64,000 nt of DNA from Pseudalkalibacillus hwajinpoensis (GCF_015234585.1 NZ_JADFCM010000002.1:124001-188000); one strand, 5' to 3'; positions 1 through 10,456 are shown, numbered from the stretch's first letter. Notes: generated from the letters alone by a model not told the origin. Numbers and translations: made by a program.

Positions 1-25
1 CAAACTTCGTGATGTTAAATTAAAG

Positions 26-211
26 TCAAATCACCTGATGATTCATCTCTTGTTCTCGAACCCAAATATCTATCGTCTCTTTGGAGAAAAAAATTCTTCT
101 TCTAATTCGAAAATGCGGAATTTCTTCCGTTCTAACCATTGTATAGATCGTATCATTGCATACACCTAAATAATCAGCAGCTTCATTTACAGTTAAGGTT
201 CTTCTTTCCAT
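26..211 (-). CDS. Excisionase-family HTH DNA-binding protein
   Basis: A 61-residue protein with the small winged-helix/MerR-like fold of excisionase-type proteins: N-terminal 'TVNEAADYLGVCNDTIYTMV' helix-turn-helix, then the basic 'RIRRRIFFSKETIDIWVREQ' segment. Such proteins bind DNA and either steer phage or transposon integrases or act as small regulators. An AGGAGAGG-like ribosome site precedes the ATG. No integrase is visible in the window, so a recombination role is inference. It sits at the window edge next to a convergent XRE regulator. Confidence 0.75.
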   Translation of the reverse strand: MERRTLTVNEAADYLGVCNDTIYTMVRTEEIPHFRIRRRIFFSKETIDIWVREQEMNHQVI

Positions 212-570
212 TAAAATCCTCTCCTATTTTAGTTTTGATAAATTACTTATCATTTTTGAGATAAAAAAATCCCATCAGTAGACTTATTCCATTAGCATCA
301 ACTAAATTTGTGCCATAAATAAATTCTCGATCAGGATTGATAGTGAGTTATTATAATAGTAATCACTAGAGAATATGCTCTTGTCTCTGGTTTAAGCAAG
401 CTTCTTCATACGTTTTCAATATATATATAATCTTATTGTTTCTATTTAGTCCCTCTCTACTGATAAATAATTTATCTAACTTAACTAAACCTTACATGAT
501 AAAAAACTTATCGCCAATGATTTTTGATAATTTTTTTATCTATACTAACGATAGAAGGGGTGTGAAAACC
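212..570. other. Intergenic region between xis-like and XRE genes
   Basis: About 360 bases, AT-rich, with no convincing gene. An open frame runs through 436-570 in frame with the XRE gene, but its encoded residues are low-complexity and lack a ribosome binding site, so it is treated as upstream region. No operator palindrome was recognised. Confidence 0.5.
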
Positions 571-792
571 TTGTTAAGTAAAAGTTTAAAAGTATTGAGA
601 GGATCAAAGACTCAAAATGAAGTGGCTGATGCACTTGGAATATCAAGGGCTAGATATTCTCACTATGAAAACGATCATGTTGAGCCAGATATTCAACTAC
701 TAATAAAAATGGCTAATTATTTTAATACAACGATAGATGATCTTCTTGGCAATACCGCTGGTTTGTATTTAGGGGTACCACCAACAGTTTGA
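571..792 (+). CDS. XRE-family HTH regulator
   Basis: A 73-residue Cro/CI-type helix-turn-helix protein. The HTH is 'TQNEVADALGISRARYSHYE', followed by the family's typical 'PDIQLLIKMANYFNTTIDDL' helix 4-5 segment. I chose the TTG at 571 because GAAGGGG lies about 10 bases upstream; an in-frame ATG at 436 would add 45 residues of unlike composition, and the GTG at 562 is too close to the ribosome site. The last residues (NTAGLYLGVPPTV) do not look like a natural XRE C-terminus and may come from a junction with inserted DNA. Target unknown. Confidence 0.7.
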   Translation: MLSKSLKVLRGSKTQNEVADALGISRARYSHYENDHVEPDIQLLIKMANYFNTTIDDLLGNTAGLYLGVPPTV

Positions 793-825
793 CATAAAAC
801 CCACGCTAAGCAAATTTCGAAATAA

Positions 826-867
826 AATAAGCCGATGATTCCTACGCTAAGGAATCATCGGCTTATT
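826..867. terminator. 17-bp perfect hairpin downstream of the XRE gene
   Basis: Perfect inverted repeat with arms at 826-842 and 851-867 (core GCCGATGATTCC / GGAATCATCGGC) and an 8-base loop. It follows the XRE stop codon and probably acts as a terminator, though the T-tract is weak. Confidence 0.6.
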
Positions 868-923
868 AGTAACTATTCTAGTCGTTTTATTATCTGTATA
901 AATCCAGACATCTTTCCATTTGG

Positions 924-1061
924 TTATTCATGATAATCAATCCAAACATGCTGGTACTTGCCATTTTTAGGGTTCCTTTGTGGTAACTCCTCAGTTTTTT
1001 CTATTGAAAGGGTAGTTAGCCCCTGTGTTGCAAAGTAATCTAATAGGGCTTCATAAGGTAC
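924..1061 (-). pseudogene. C-terminal fragment of an unknown protein
   Basis: The minus strand from about 1061 reads 'VPYEALLDYFATQGLTTLSI', continues through 'NPKNGKYQHVWIDYHE' and stops at 924. Composition is protein-like, but there is no start or ribosome site, and the frame runs back into an opposing remnant. I do not recognise the family. Confidence 0.3.
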
Positions 1062-1165
1062 ACTCTGTATTAGTGACAGGATATGACCAAAGCTATTTTT
1101 ACTTTAATGATCCACTAACAAACACAAAGAATAAAAAGGTCAAAATAGCAGACTTAGTTGGTTAA
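1052..1165 (+). pseudogene. C39-like peptidase C-terminal remnant
   Basis: The plus strand encodes 'HKVHSVLVTGYDQSYFYFND' followed by 'PLTNTKNKKVKIADLVG' and a stop. The H-x-VLVTGYD-x(5)-ND-P pattern is the catalytic His/Asp region of C39_2-type papain-fold peptidases. The catalytic Cys half is missing and no start is present, so this is a gene tail left by rearrangement. Confidence 0.45.
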
Positions 1166-1196
1166 GATAGATTCCATTATTTGGAAGAAGAAAAAC

Positions 1197-1229
1197 AAAA
1201 GCTCCCTACTGTTAACCAGAGGGACTTTT
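1197..1229. terminator. Terminator downstream of cadD
   Basis: Arms AAAAG(c)TCCCT and AGGGACTTTT flank a 12-base loop, with T-rich sequence on the minus strand 3' side. It lies just after the cadD stop codon on the transcribed (minus) strand. Confidence 0.6.
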
Positions 1230-1241
1230 GAAGATTGTTTT

Positions 1242-1907
1242 TTAATTTATTAAACTCAAAAGGGCACTGAAAGTTTCGTTCTCCACCATGATATAGATTC
1301 CTAAACCAATAAAGACAATGGGTATAATCCACCTACCATAATTCTCTAAGGTTTCAGAGACATGTTTAAAAGCTGCCAAACGATATCCAATAAAACACCA
1401 AATTGCCACCATAATAAAGAAAGTAATAACCGTTACTGCTAATTGGTTCATGGTTAAAGTAGAGAAGAAAGGAACATATATTCCAATGTTATCTCCGCCA
1501 TTAGCAAATGTTATAAATGCTACACTTAAAAAGACACTATTATACTTTCCAGAATTTAAACTTGAAAGAATTGCATTTTCATCATCGTCTTCTCCCTTGA
1601 TAAACAACATACTCCCTAAATAGATTGGAATTAGTCCAAGTAATCCTACCCATTTCTCTGGAATTAACATAACTCCAAAAGTTCCTAAGAGACTAACTAC
1701 TACTAACAAGGCAAAACCTAGATATTGCCCAATAACTATATCCTTAGGGGATATATGCTTATTCTCTGTCCGCTTACCTTTTAAACCTTCACTCGTTTTC
1801 ACCTGTGCTTTTGCCTGTGAGAATAGCAGCATCAAAACAAAAATATCATCAATATTGGTAACTATAAATGCCCCTATTGCAGAAATAACGTTCAAAATTA
1901 AAGTCAA
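1242..1907 (-). CDS. cadD: CadD-family cadmium resistance transporter
   Basis: A 221-residue membrane protein of the Cad family, which exports or sequesters cadmium in staphylococci and bacilli. The N-terminus 'AIGAFIVTNIDDIFVLMLLF' carries the acidic NIDD motif inside the first helix; a second 'NGGDNIGIYVPFF' motif follows at about residue 135, and about six hydrophobic segments are spaced along the chain. The central loop at 35-50 is charged and the loop near 100 is acidic (KGEDDDEN). Translation starts at TTG 1907. No cadX-like regulator is adjacent. It lies about 1.5 kb downstream of cadCA and complements it as a second cadmium system. Confidence 0.85.
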   Translation of the reverse strand: MTLILNVISAIGAFIVTNIDDIFVLMLLFSQAKAQVKTSEGLKGKRTENKHISPKDIVIGQYLGFALLVVVSLLGTFGVMLIPEKWVGLLGLIPIYLGSMLFIKGEDDDENAILSSLNSGKYNSVFLSVAFITFANGGDNIGIYVPFFSTLTMNQLAVTVITFFIMVAIWCFIGYRLAAFKHVSETLENYGRWIIPIVFIGLGIYIMVENETFSALLSLIN

Positions 1908-2034
1908 TTATATCAACCCACTAACTGATTTTTTATTACGATAATTTAATTGTTAAGATTTATAGCTGGGAGTTATTTGTCGATAATTTCAAATTGTACT
2001 GAATTAAAATTTAGGCTTATTTATTTCCCTTAAG

Positions 2035-3249
2035 TTATTTTTTATTTAACATATGAATAGCATGTCCCATAACTCCTTCGGCTGCTTCCATAAGTGGTTC
2101 AGGCAAAGTTGGGTGTGCATGAATTGTAAGGCTGAGATCTTCTGCAGTTGCCCCTGACTCAATTGCAAAGACTGCTTCAGCAATAAGCGAAGATACATCT
2201 GGTCCTACCATCTGTACACCTAACAACTGATTTGACTCCTTATCCGCCACGACTTGGACAAATCCATCGGCATCCGATACAGATAATGCTCTGCCGTTGG
2301 CTTGGAATGGAAAACGGCTGGAAACTGTTTCGTATCCTCTTTCCTTAGCTCCCTTCTCTGTTATACCCGTATAGGCTACTTCAGGATCGCTGAAAATAAC
2401 AAATGGCATGGACTGAAAATCAATCACACTGTTTTGACCGCAAATTACTTCTGCAGCTATCTTACCTTCATAACTCGCTTTATGAGCAAGGAGATAACCA
2501 CCTGCACAGTCACCGATTGCATAGATCAATGTTTGTTTGACATTTATCATTAATCTTAATAAATTTTCGTTCATCTAATTCTACACCGATATTGTCCAGA
2601 CCAATTTGCCCGGTATTCGGTTTTCTTCCAATGGATACTAAGCAATAATCACCTTTAACAATTTCTTCTTTGCCATTCACTTCAACACCGATTTTTACTT
2701 CATCACCGATATTTTCTCCGCCTTGTACGCGATGGAGTCAGTACCAGGAAGAATCGTATCTGAACCCTCTAGAATTGTTACTTTTGCACCAAACTTAGCA
2801 TAATCTGTCCACAATTCCAAACCGATATAACCACCACCTACTACTACTAAATGTTTCGGTACTTCTTGTAACATTAATGCCTCCGTAGATGAAATGATTC
2901 TCTTCTTATCAAATGGCATACTTTTTAATTCGAAAGGTAGGGACCCTATCGCAAGGATTAAATCTTTGTAGGAATATACCTGTTCTTCGTTTCCCACTGT
3001 GACTTTTGCAGTATGGGACTCGGTGAGATAAGCTTCTCCACTAATCACCTCAACTCCATTGCCTTTCAGCAAGGTCCGAACCCCATTCGTTAGCTTGTTT
3101 ACGATTCCTTCCTTCCACTTCACTACTTCCGGCATATCCACTTCAACTTTACCAGATACTTTGATTCCCATTGTATTGGCATGTTTAATATGCTTTACTC
3201 GTTCAGATGCACTAATTAGGGCTTTTGATGGAATACACCCACGGTATAT
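2035..3249 (-). pseudogene. lpdA: Dihydrolipoamide dehydrogenase remnant
   Basis: Broken E3 gene. The N-terminal piece (from about 3249) begins 'RGCIPSKALI', so the redox-active first Cys and about 40 residues of FAD-binding domain are lost upstream. It continues through a NAD-binding 'VVVGGGYIGLEL' segment to about 2720. The frame then breaks after 'LEGSDTILPGTDSIAYKAE', with an internal deletion and frameshift. Residues such as 'SIGRKPNTGQIGLDNIGVEL' are readable in 2575-2694, and 2574-2035 encodes the intact dimerisation domain with 'HAHPTLPEPLMEAAEG'. No PDH or other 2-oxoacid dehydrogenase subunit is nearby. Clearly non-functional. Confidence 0.85.
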
Positions 3250-3394
3250 TTATACCAATATGTAATATAAAAACTGATGTTTTACTTATACCCAATCTTT
3301 CTATTTTTAATTAGGCTGGAGGTTTAGAAGTTACACTATTAATGAAATTTTTTTTAGAAAAGGGCTTTCCTCTGTCTGGAAAGCCCTGTTTCCT

Positions 3395-5572
3395 TTATTC
3401 TTTCACTTTCATAAGTCGTAAACTATTTAATGCTACCAGAAGTGTTGCACCCATATCTGAAAGGATAGCAATCCAGAGCGTTAACCAGCCTGGGATAACC
3501 AATAGTAAGGCAATTAATTTAATAACAATTGCAAAAGTAATGTTAGTTTTGATGATATTTAGAGCTTTTCGGCTAAGCTTTACAGTGAATGGAAGTTTTG
3601 TTAAATCGTCTCCCATTAGAGCGACGTCTGCCGTTTCCAGGGCTGTATCTGTACCAGCTCCTCCCATTGCGATCCCAACTGTAGATGCTGCTAAAGCAGG
3701 AGCATCATTGACACCATCTCCAACCATAGCTACGTTTCCGTACTCGGACCTCAATTGTTTAATATAGTCTAATTTGTCCTGAGGCATAAGTTCTGCTTGA
3801 ATATCTGAAACTCCGACATGCCCACCTATTGCACTCGCAGTACCCTTATTATCACCTGTAAGCATAATTGTCTTTTTAATACCAAGTTGATGTAGTTTTT
3901 GAATGATTTCTTTACTTGACTCACGTACTTCATCAGCTACAGCAATAATAGCGAGCATTTCTTTATCAGTTCCAACAACCATCGCTGTTTTCCCTTGATT
4001 TTGAAGAGTAGTAACATTTTGCTCTAAGTCTTTATCGAAATCAGCAGTCAATAATTCCTTAAAGAGTTTCGGGCTGCCTATATAATAAGTCGTCCCGTTT
4101 ACAATACCCTTTATACCCTTTCCTGTTATAGAAGAGAAATCCTCTACCTTTACGTCAGAATAAGTAATGTTTTCTTCTTCTGCTTTTTTCATGATGGCTG
4201 AAGCAAGAGGATGTTGAGAACGATACTCCAATGCAGTAATAATGGATAGCAATTCTTTTTCATTTATCTGTTTGTTCAACACATTATAATCAGTTACAGC
4301 TGGGACCCCTTTTGTTAAGGTACCTGTTTTATCAAATGCAATAGCCTTTAAGGCACCCATTTCTTCTAAATACACTCCTCCTTTTACAAGGACACCTTTT
4401 TTCGCAGCATTTCCAATTGCTGATACAATAGAAATAGGAGTCGATATGACCAACGCACAAGGACAACCAACAACAAGAACAGCTAATCCTTGATAAATCC
4501 ATGTTTCCCAACTGCCATCAAAGAAAAGTGGAGGAACAACTGCGACTAAAGCCGCAATGATCATGATGATTGGCGTATAATATTTTGCGAATTTCTCAAC
4601 AAATGCTTGAGATGGAGCACGTTCACCCTGTGCTTCCTCTACAAGATGAATAATTTTAGAAATCGTTGTATCTTCCACAAGTTTCGTTATTTTTACTTCA
4701 AGTAATCCTTCTTCATTTAAGGTACCTGCAAATACTTCATCATCAACCGTTTTCTCAACAGGGACTGATTCACCTGTAATAGCTGCTTGGTTAACGGCAG
4801 AGTATCCACTTACAACTACACCATCCATTGCAATCTTTTGACCAGGTTTTACAATCATGATATCCCCAACAGCAATATCATCAACATGAATCATTATTTC
4901 TTGTCCATTACGTCTAACGAGCGCCTCTTTAGGAGCGATATCCATTAATGAACGAATCGACTGTCTTGCTCTATCCATAGAGAATCGTTCAAGTGCTTCA
5001 CTAATTGCAAAGAGTATGACAACAAGGGAAACTTCAGCCCATTCTCCTATAATGGCACCACCTATAACAGCTACTGTCATAAGGGTTTTCATGTCAAAGT
5101 CAAAATGAATCAAGTTTTGTAAACCGACTTTAAAGAGTGATAATCCTCCGATTAACATAGATGCTACAAATAATAATGTAGTAACAATGTTCTCATCCCC
5201 ATTAACAGATGAGGAAAGGTAACCAAAGACAAGAAATAAGGCTGAATAGAGTAAAGTGCTGTGTTTTTTATAGAACGGCACTTTTTCTTCTTTTTTAACC
5301 TCTTTCACCTCTTGTGAATCTTGACGAGCAAATTTTTCAGGAGTCACTTTAAGATTCTCAAATGCACCTGCTTTTTCTAGTTCTTCTATCGTTGCATTAC
5401 CATAAACAGCAATTTTAGATGCACCAAAATTTACTTTTGCATCCTCAACTCCAGATAGCTGTTTTACATTTTTTTCGAATTTACCCGCGCAGTTTGCGCA
5501 AGTAAAACCTTGTACACGATAGGCCTTCATTTCTTGTTCAGATGTTATTGCCTTTTGATCAGACATTGACAT
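3395..5572 (-). CDS. cadA: Cadmium/zinc-exporting P1B-type ATPase CadA
   Basis: A 725-residue heavy-metal P-type ATPase that pumps Cd2+/Zn2+ (and Pb2+) out of the cytoplasm. One N-terminal HMA domain carries the metal ligands at C25 and C28 (GFTCANCAG). The channel motif C370-P-C372 is in '[13 protein letters not shown]', the phosphorylated Asp is D414 in DKTGTLT, and HP ('SQHPLASAI') and '[13 protein letters not shown]' complete the set. CPC plus one HMA and the linkage to CadC point to the Cd/Zn class. Its start overlaps the end of cadC by 14 bases, so the two are translationally coupled and controlled by the CadC operators at 5943-6011. Confidence 0.95.
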   Translation of the reverse strand: MSMSDQKAITSEQEMKAYRVQGFTCANCAGKFEKNVKQLSGVEDAKVNFGASKIAVYGNATIEELEKAGAFENLKVTPEKFARQDSQEVKEVKKEEKVPFYKKHSTLLYSALFLVFGYLSSSVNGDENIVTTLLFVASMLIGGLSLFKVGLQNLIHFDFDMKTLMTVAVIGGAIIGEWAEVSLVVILFAISEALERFSMDRARQSIRSLMDIAPKEALVRRNGQEIMIHVDDIAVGDIMIVKPGQKIAMDGVVVSGYSAVNQAAITGESVPVEKTVDDEVFAGTLNEEGLLEVKITKLVEDTTISKIIHLVEEAQGERAPSQAFVEKFAKYYTPIIMIIAALVAVVPPLFFDGSWETWIYQGLAVLVVGCPCALVISTPISIVSAIGNAAKKGVLVKGGVYLEEMGALKAIAFDKTGTLTKGVPAVTDYNVLNKQINEKELLSIITALEYRSQHPLASAIMKKAEEENITYSDVKVEDFSSITGKGIKGIVNGTTYYIGSPKLFKELLTADFDKDLEQNVTTLQNQGKTAMVVGTDKEMLAIIAVADEVRESSKEIIQKLHQLGIKKTIMLTGDNKGTASAIGGHVGVSDIQAELMPQDKLDYIKQLRSEYGNVAMVGDGVNDAPALAASTVGIAMGGAGTDTALETADVALMGDDLTKLPFTVKLSRKALNIIKTNITFAIVIKLIALLLVIPGWLTLWIAILSDMGATLLVALNSLRLMKVKE

Positions 5573-5927
5573 TCACCTCTTTCTTATGTTCTAGTACAAT
5601 CATCATTATTTGTCTAATATGTTCATCGTCTAACGAATAAAACGCTAGTTTTCCTTCTTTTCTATATTTTACAATCCCCTGCTTATGAAGGGTCCTTAAA
5701 TGATGAGAAGCATTTGCCACCGTAATACCAATAATATTTGCTATATCACACACACATAACTCTTTGTCTTGACACAAAGCATAGGTAATCTTTGCCCTAT
5801 TTTCATCCGCAATTGCTTTTAACAATTGGGCAACACTAACAATATCGATTGTTTTTAAATCACCTTGTATTCGATTGACCTTTTCCTCGTCATAACAAAA
5901 AATTTCACAAGTATCTTTCTTATTCAC
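5559..5927 (-). CDS. cadC: CadC metal-sensing ArsR-family repressor
   Basis: A 122-residue winged-helix repressor of the ArsR/SmtB family. It has the CadC N-terminal extension with Cys residues ('CEIFCYDEE') and the alpha-3 sensor motif '[12 protein letters not shown]', both used to bind Cd/Pb/Zn; the recognition helix is '[16 protein letters not shown]'. Metal binding releases it from the palindromic sites directly upstream. First gene of the cadCA operon. Confidence 0.93.
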   Translation of the reverse strand: MNKKDTCEIFCYDEEKVNRIQGDLKTIDIVSVAQLLKAIADENRAKITYALCQDKELCVCDIANIIGITVANASHHLRTLHKQGIVKYRKEGKLAFYSLDDEHIRQIMMIVLEHKKEVNVNV

Positions 5928-5942
5928 ATTATCACCCCATTA

Positions 5943-5964
5943 ATATTCAAGTGTTTACTTGAAT
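5943..5964 (-). promoter_or_regulatory. CadC operator 1 (palindrome)
   Basis: TATTCAAGTG-TT-TACTTGAATA, an inverted repeat immediately upstream of cadC. TATTCAA half-sites match the known cad operator pattern for CadC-type repressors. Autoregulation is inferred. Confidence 0.75.
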
Positions 5965-5989
5965 ATAGTATATCCCTTTCCTTGGTTAA

Positions 5990-6011
5990 TATTCAAGTGA
6001 AGATTTGAATG
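5990..6011 (-). promoter_or_regulatory. CadC operator 2 (imperfect palindrome)
   Basis: TATTCAAGTG followed by AAGATTTGAATG, a second TATTCAA/TTGAAT pair 47 bases further upstream than operator 1. Two sites suggest looping or control of both cadCA and sequence on the other side. Confidence 0.6.
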
Positions 6012-6198
6012 AAAAACATAAAATGATTTTTTATAACAGTAATTCCCATTAACGAATGTTTAAGGGAAAAATTTTACCTATCTATAGTACACATGGTTTT
6101 TGGCGTTTTCTAATCCCTAAACCATTCCCGTATTCATCTTCCCTAAAATTGACTTATAATCCGAATTAGGGAACAATTATTCTTGGGGAGGGAATTTA
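6012..6198 (+). other. Intergenic region upstream of tnpR
   Basis: Short stretch between the CadC operators and the resolvase gene. In Tn3-type elements with this gene order the resolution (res) site lies here. I see partial repeats around 'CTAATCCCTAAA' and 'CCGAATTAGGGAA' that could be TnpR half-sites, but I cannot define the subsites. A GGGGAGGG ribosome site ends the region. Confidence 0.35.
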
Positions 6199-6753
6199 AT
6201 GGGGAAAGTTTTTGGATATGCTCGTGTTTCTACTCAAGATCAAATTTTAGATCTTCAAATTGATGCTTTAGAAAAAGCAGGCGCAGCTGTTATTTACAAA
6301 GAGAAAATAACTGGAACGAGAAAAGAACGTCCAGAATTAGAACAACTCCTAAAGGCTATAAGTAAAGGTGATTCTGTGGTCGTTTATAAGTTGGATCGTA
6401 TCTCAAGGTCTACAAAACATCTAATTGAATTGGTTGAAACCTTTGAAGAAAAAAAGGTCAATTTTATTTCCATACAGGATAATATTGATACATCTACAGC
6501 TATGGGACGTTTTTTCTTCCGAACAATGGCCAGTATTGCTGAACTAGAACGAGATATTATCAGTGAGCGTACAAAATCAGGATTACAATCTGCAAGAATG
6601 AGAGGCCGAAATGGGGGGAGACCTTCCAAAGACCCCGAGTTGGTGGAACGTGCTTTAAAACTACATTCATCTAAACAATATAGCATCAAAGAAATTACGG
6701 ATATGACGGGTGTTAGTAAATCAGTGTTGTATCGAGCTTTGGAAAAAAATTAA
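6199..6753 (+). CDS. tnpR: Tn3-family serine resolvase TnpR
   Basis: A 184-residue small serine recombinase that resolves Tn3-type cointegrates. The catalytic Ser is S11 in 'GYARVSTQDQ'; the conserved 'YKLDRISRSTKHLIELVE', 'MGRFFFRTMASIAELERD' and 'ISERTKSGLQSARMRGRNGG' blocks follow, then a C-terminal HTH ('YSIKEITDMTGVSKSVLYRA'). Full length with a strong GGGGAGGG ribosome site. It lies 31 bases before the start of the decayed tnpA, same orientation, and is the only intact gene of this transposon. Confidence 0.92.
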   Translation: MGKVFGYARVSTQDQILDLQIDALEKAGAAVIYKEKITGTRKERPELEQLLKAISKGDSVVVYKLDRISRSTKHLIELVETFEEKKVNFISIQDNIDTSTAMGRFFFRTMASIAELERDIISERTKSGLQSARMRGRNGGRPSKDPELVERALKLHSSKQYSIKEITDMTGVSKSVLYRALEKN

Positions 6754-6784
6754 ACCTTCGGGTTGGATTAAGGGGGATTTTCCT

Positions 6785-7593
6785 GTGTATCTAAGAGCAA
6801 GAGAACTACTTACACCTGAGATCAAAGAAAGGGTTTTTTGATAATCCCGTCTACTTTAAGTAATTGGGAATTAGCGTATTACTATACCCTTACACAAGAT
6901 GATATTGAGGTAATAAGACGTAGAAGAAGAGATCATAATCGATTGGGATTCGCTATTCAAATTTGTCTTTTTCGTTACCCTGGTTGGTCTCTTTCAGATA
7001 TCAAGAATGTTCCTGATAAGGTGATAAACTATGTTGCTAATCAGTTACAAGTAGATGCAAGTGAATTTAAGCTATATTCTGAACGAGTGCAAACGAAACA
7101 TGAACATATGGAGGAAATACGAAAGTATTATGGTTTTTCTAATTTTTCAGCACAGTCATATCGGATTATTTCACAGGCATTACTCCCCCATGCAATTGAA
7201 AATTCAAATGCACTGTTCCTAATAAGGATGACTTTAGAAGAAATGCGAAAGCGAAAAATCATTCTGCCTGCTATGACAACGATTGAAAGATTAGTATGGG
7301 AAACAAGGCGAAGGGCAGAGGAGAAAGTATATAATTCACTCTATAAACCGTTATCTCCATGGCAAAAACAACAATTGGAGAAATTAATTGATACCCCTTC
7401 CGCTAAATCCAAAACTAGGCTTGGATGGCTAAGGGAAATACCAGGTCAATCATCACCAGATGCTTTTTTAAAAGTAATTGAGAGATTAGAATGTGTTCGT
7501 TTATTAAATCTTTCAACAGAGTCCGAAAATAATAGCGTACTTTTTATTCTCATTAAACCTCCGAAAGGAATGAGGTTCATATCGGGCGCCTAG
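6785..7593 (+). pseudogene. tnpA: Tn3-family transposase TnpA, frameshifted and truncated
   Basis: The N-terminus reads 'MYLRARELLTPEIKERVF' from GTG 6785 and hits TGA at 6839. The next frame, from 6838, continues 'LIIPSTLSNWELAYYYTLTQ' with the DUF4158 domain ('RRRDHNRLGFAIQICLFRYP'). The shift falls exactly in a six-T run (6834-6839), where seven T would restore the frame. The protein ends near residue 270 of an expected ~1000, lacking the DDE catalytic domain, at a junction around 7580-7593. The transposon cannot move by itself. Confidence 0.88.
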
Positions 7594-7695
7594 CCTAGCA
7601 AGCTGAAGCAGCCTATTCGACCCTTGGGTGGACGATTACTAGACGCATGAGCAAGGTGTTCATCGAATCCTGTCCAATTTGAAACTTTCGCCATT
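7594..7695. other. Unassigned junction sequence after tnpA
   Basis: About 100 GC-richer bases between the tnpA break (GGGCGCCTAGCCTAGC near 7584) and the IS3 remnant. I see no open frame of note; it probably derives from another element. Confidence 0.3.
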
Positions 7696-8232
7696 TATTT
7701 ATATGGTATGGTAGCTCCTATTTTCGCTACTAGGTTATATTTCTTCATAATGCGGCGAATTCGTTTAGGATTCATCCCCACTCCATAGTCATTGGATAGA
7801 AACATATTGATGGACAATGCGCCCACTTTTCCCTGGTGTTCATCATAAACGTCTTAATAAGACTATAATCGTAATCGTCTTTTTGCTTTTTCAACTTTTT
7901 CAACTGGCGCTTTTCCTCTGAATGTAACCAATTATAGTAACCTGAACAACTAACGCAGGGTCGACCTAAAGAACCTTTACCTCTTTTTCTGTATAAGATT
8001 TTTCTTCTCCAAATTACTTAAATAACTTACGCCAACGCTTTAAACTTTCTTTTGGTTTGTCAGCACCGATGACCGTCATATCAAAGCCACTCTCCGAAAC
8101 ATTTGATAAAGGCCTTTACCGTCTCAAGATTCTCCTTAACAGCTCTCACCCTAAAATCAGGATGATAAGTAATCGTTCGATCGGAAACCTCTCAACATTG
8201 GGGTTCGTTTCTAGTTGTCTCATTTGAAATCT
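7696..8232 (-). pseudogene. IS3-family (IS150-like) element remnant
   Basis: Minus-strand fragments in several frames. An orfA tail has 'GADKPKESLKRWRKLFK' and 'FGEEKSYTEK'. An orfB head has 'CVSCSGYYNWLHSEEKRQLK'. A further orfB piece has 'FLSNDYGVGMNPKRIRRIMK' and 'KYNLVAKIGA', the typical HTH_21 region. Several frameshifts, and no DDE domain. Truncated at the tnpA junction side. Confidence 0.7.
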
Positions 8233-8320
8233 ATTAAAAATAATATTACTCATAACCTACAACTTCGCTCCAATTTATTAATATGATTATAAAGGGATTC
8301 ATTCACTCTTTAAACACAAA

Positions 8321-8366
8321 ACCCCGAATAATGGTTCACTTTTTAAAAGTGTCCATTGTTCGGGGT
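8321..8366. terminator. Long hairpin between IS3 remnant and copB
   Basis: Nearly symmetrical palindrome: ACCCCGAA..ATGG..CACTTT paired with AAAGTG..CCAT..TTCGGGGT. It lies 66 bases beyond the copB stop on the transcribed strand. It could be the copB terminator or a relic of an IS end, since the AAAAGTGTCCATTGTTCGGGG arm resembles those. Confidence 0.55.
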
Positions 8367-8431
8367 ATAGTTCATTAAGAATCAAGAGAGTTATTTTTAA
8401 TAAATTGGAAACGCTCAACCTGCATTATGGG

Positions 8432-10456
8432 TTAAGCTTTTAATAATTTGGCATTAACCGCAACAATAATAGTACTCAAAGACATGAGAACAGCACCTAC
8501 AGCAGGACTTAGCACGATACCAAAAGGATATAAAACCCCCGCTGCAAGTGGAATCGCGATTATATTGTACCCAGCTGCCCACCACAGGTTTTGAATCATT
8601 TTCTTATAAGTTGCTTTCGACAAATTTATAATAGATACTACATCTTTTGGATTGCTTTTGACTAGTACGATATCTGCCGTCTCCATCGCGACATCTGTTC
8701 CTGCTCCAATCGCGATTCCAAGATCGGCGTTGGCTAACGCAGGCGCATCGTTTACGCCATCACCTGTCATGGCCACTTTTAATCCTTTTTCTTTCACTTT
8801 CTTAATTTGATCCGCTTTTTCGTGTGGCAATACCTCAGCGTAAACTTCGCTCAGATCTAGTTGATCAGCCACCCAGTTTGCTACTTGCTGGTTATCTCCA
8901 GTTAGCATCATAGAAGATACGTTTTGATCCTTTAACTGCTGAATGGCATTTTTCGCACTTTCACGAATCATGTCTGCGAGGGCAATCATCGCTTCTAATT
9001 TTCCATTAATTAATACGAAAACAACCGTTTTCCCTTGCTCGGCAAGTTCGGTATACATTTCTTTTTGAAAGTCGACTTTTTCATCATTCATGTAGCCAGG
9101 GCTTACTACCATCACCTTTTTACCTTCGACTGTTCCTTCTAGCCCTTTACCTGTGATCGATTGAAAATTTTCTACTTCATTCACTGAAAGGCTTCTCTTG
9201 TTTGCTTCCTCAACAATTCCCCGTGCTATGGGATGTTCAGATTCCATTTCAACGGATGCAGCCAGTTGAATAACCTGATCTTCATCCATGTTTTCGGTAA
9301 TGACGTTCGTCACACCGAACTTCCCTTCAGTAAGTGTACCTGTCTTATCGAACACAACAGCACCTAACTGCCGGGCACCTTCAAAGCTAGCTCGATTCCG
9401 AATGAGCAGTCCTTGTTTCGCAGATAATGCTGTTGACCTCGCTACCACAAGTGGTGCAGCTAACCCTAAGGCGTGAGGACAGGCAATTACCATCACTGTA
9501 ACCATACGTTCGAGCGCATACACAAAATCATACCCAAGTAAAAGCCATACGAATAACGTGGTAAAACCTGCTCCAAGCGCCAGGTAAAACAGCCACTTTG
9601 CAGCGCGATCAGAGAAATTCTGTGTTCTTGACTTAGATTCTTGTGCTTCCTTCACCATTGTCACAACCTGGGAAAGGTAACTATCTTCACCAGTTTTCTT
9701 AACTTTAACCGTTAGTGATCCTTCTCCATTAATCGATGCTCCGATCACTTCATCTTCTTTTCCTTTCTCAACAGGAACAGATTCTCCGGTCAACATCGAC
9801 TCATCGATGGATGATTGCCCTTTTATGATAACACCATCTACCGGTACCTTTTCACCTGGTTTAATAAGGACATTGTCTCCTTCTTGTAGTTCAGAGGTTG
9901 GAACATCTTTAATTTCTCCATTCTGGTCGATCCGATGAGCTTCAGAAGGCATGAGCTTAACCAGTTCCTCTAACGCCTTCGATGCACCCATGACAGATTT
10001 CATTTCGATCCAATGTCCAAGAAGCATAATATCAATCAGGGTTGCGAGCTCCCAGAAGAAATTCTTGCCCGATAATCCGAATACTGTAAGTGAACTATAT
10101 CCGTAAGCGACGATGATTGCTAGTGCAATCAACATCATCATTCCGGGGTTCTTATTTTTCAATTCACTCCAGGCACCTGTTAGAAATGGCCACCCTCCAT
10201 AAAAGAAAATGAAGGTTGAAAGCGAAAATAAAATGTATAAATCCTCTGTAAACCTTAGATCGATGTTTACAAATCCTTGTAACATCGGGGATAGAATAAG
10301 AATAGGTAGCGTTACAAGCAATGAAATGTAAAACCTCTTCTTGAAATCCTCAACCATATGTGCGTGGTGTGAGCTATGGTCGTGCTCATTCCCCCCGCCG
10401 TGGTTATTTTCTGCATCGGCATGGTGATGACCATGTTCATGATTTGAGTGGTTCAT
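8432..10456 (-). CDS. copB: CopB-type copper P1B-ATPase
   Basis: A copper-translocating P-type ATPase of about 674 residues with a His-rich N-terminus ([14 protein letters not shown] and on to HHAH) in place of a Cys HMA domain. The channel motif is CPH ('[13 protein letters not shown]'), typical of CopB; phosphorylation is at DKTGTLT, with 'SEHPIARGI' and '[20 protein letters not shown]'. CPH pumps export Cu (or Ag) across the membrane. I start at ATG 10456, which has AAGGAG nine bases upstream; the ATG at 10513 would add 19 residues with a weak site. No CsoR-like operator is visible; regulation by the neighbouring two-component system is possible. Confidence 0.92.
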   Translation of the reverse strand: MNHSNHEHGHHHADAENNHGGGNEHDHSSHHAHMVEDFKKRFYISLLVTLPILILSPMLQGFVNIDLRFTEDLYILFSLSTFIFFYGGWPFLTGAWSELKNKNPGMMMLIALAIIVAYGYSSLTVFGLSGKNFFWELATLIDIMLLGHWIEMKSVMGASKALEELVKLMPSEAHRIDQNGEIKDVPTSELQEGDNVLIKPGEKVPVDGVIIKGQSSIDESMLTGESVPVEKGKEDEVIGASINGEGSLTVKVKKTGEDSYLSQVVTMVKEAQESKSRTQNFSDRAAKWLFYLALGAGFTTLFVWLLLGYDFVYALERMVTVMVIACPHALGLAAPLVVARSTALSAKQGLLIRNRASFEGARQLGAVVFDKTGTLTEGKFGVTNVITENMDEDQVIQLAASVEMESEHPIARGIVEEANKRSLSVNEVENFQSITGKGLEGTVEGKKVMVVSPGYMNDEKVDFQKEMYTELAEQGKTVVFVLINGKLEAMIALADMIRESAKNAIQQLKDQNVSSMMLTGDNQQVANWVADQLDLSEVYAEVLPHEKADQIKKVKEKGLKVAMTGDGVNDAPALANADLGIAIGAGTDVAMETADIVLVKSNPKDVVSIINLSKATYKKMIQNLWWAAGYNIIAIPLAAGVLYPFGIVLSPAVGAVLMSLSTIIVAVNAKLLKA

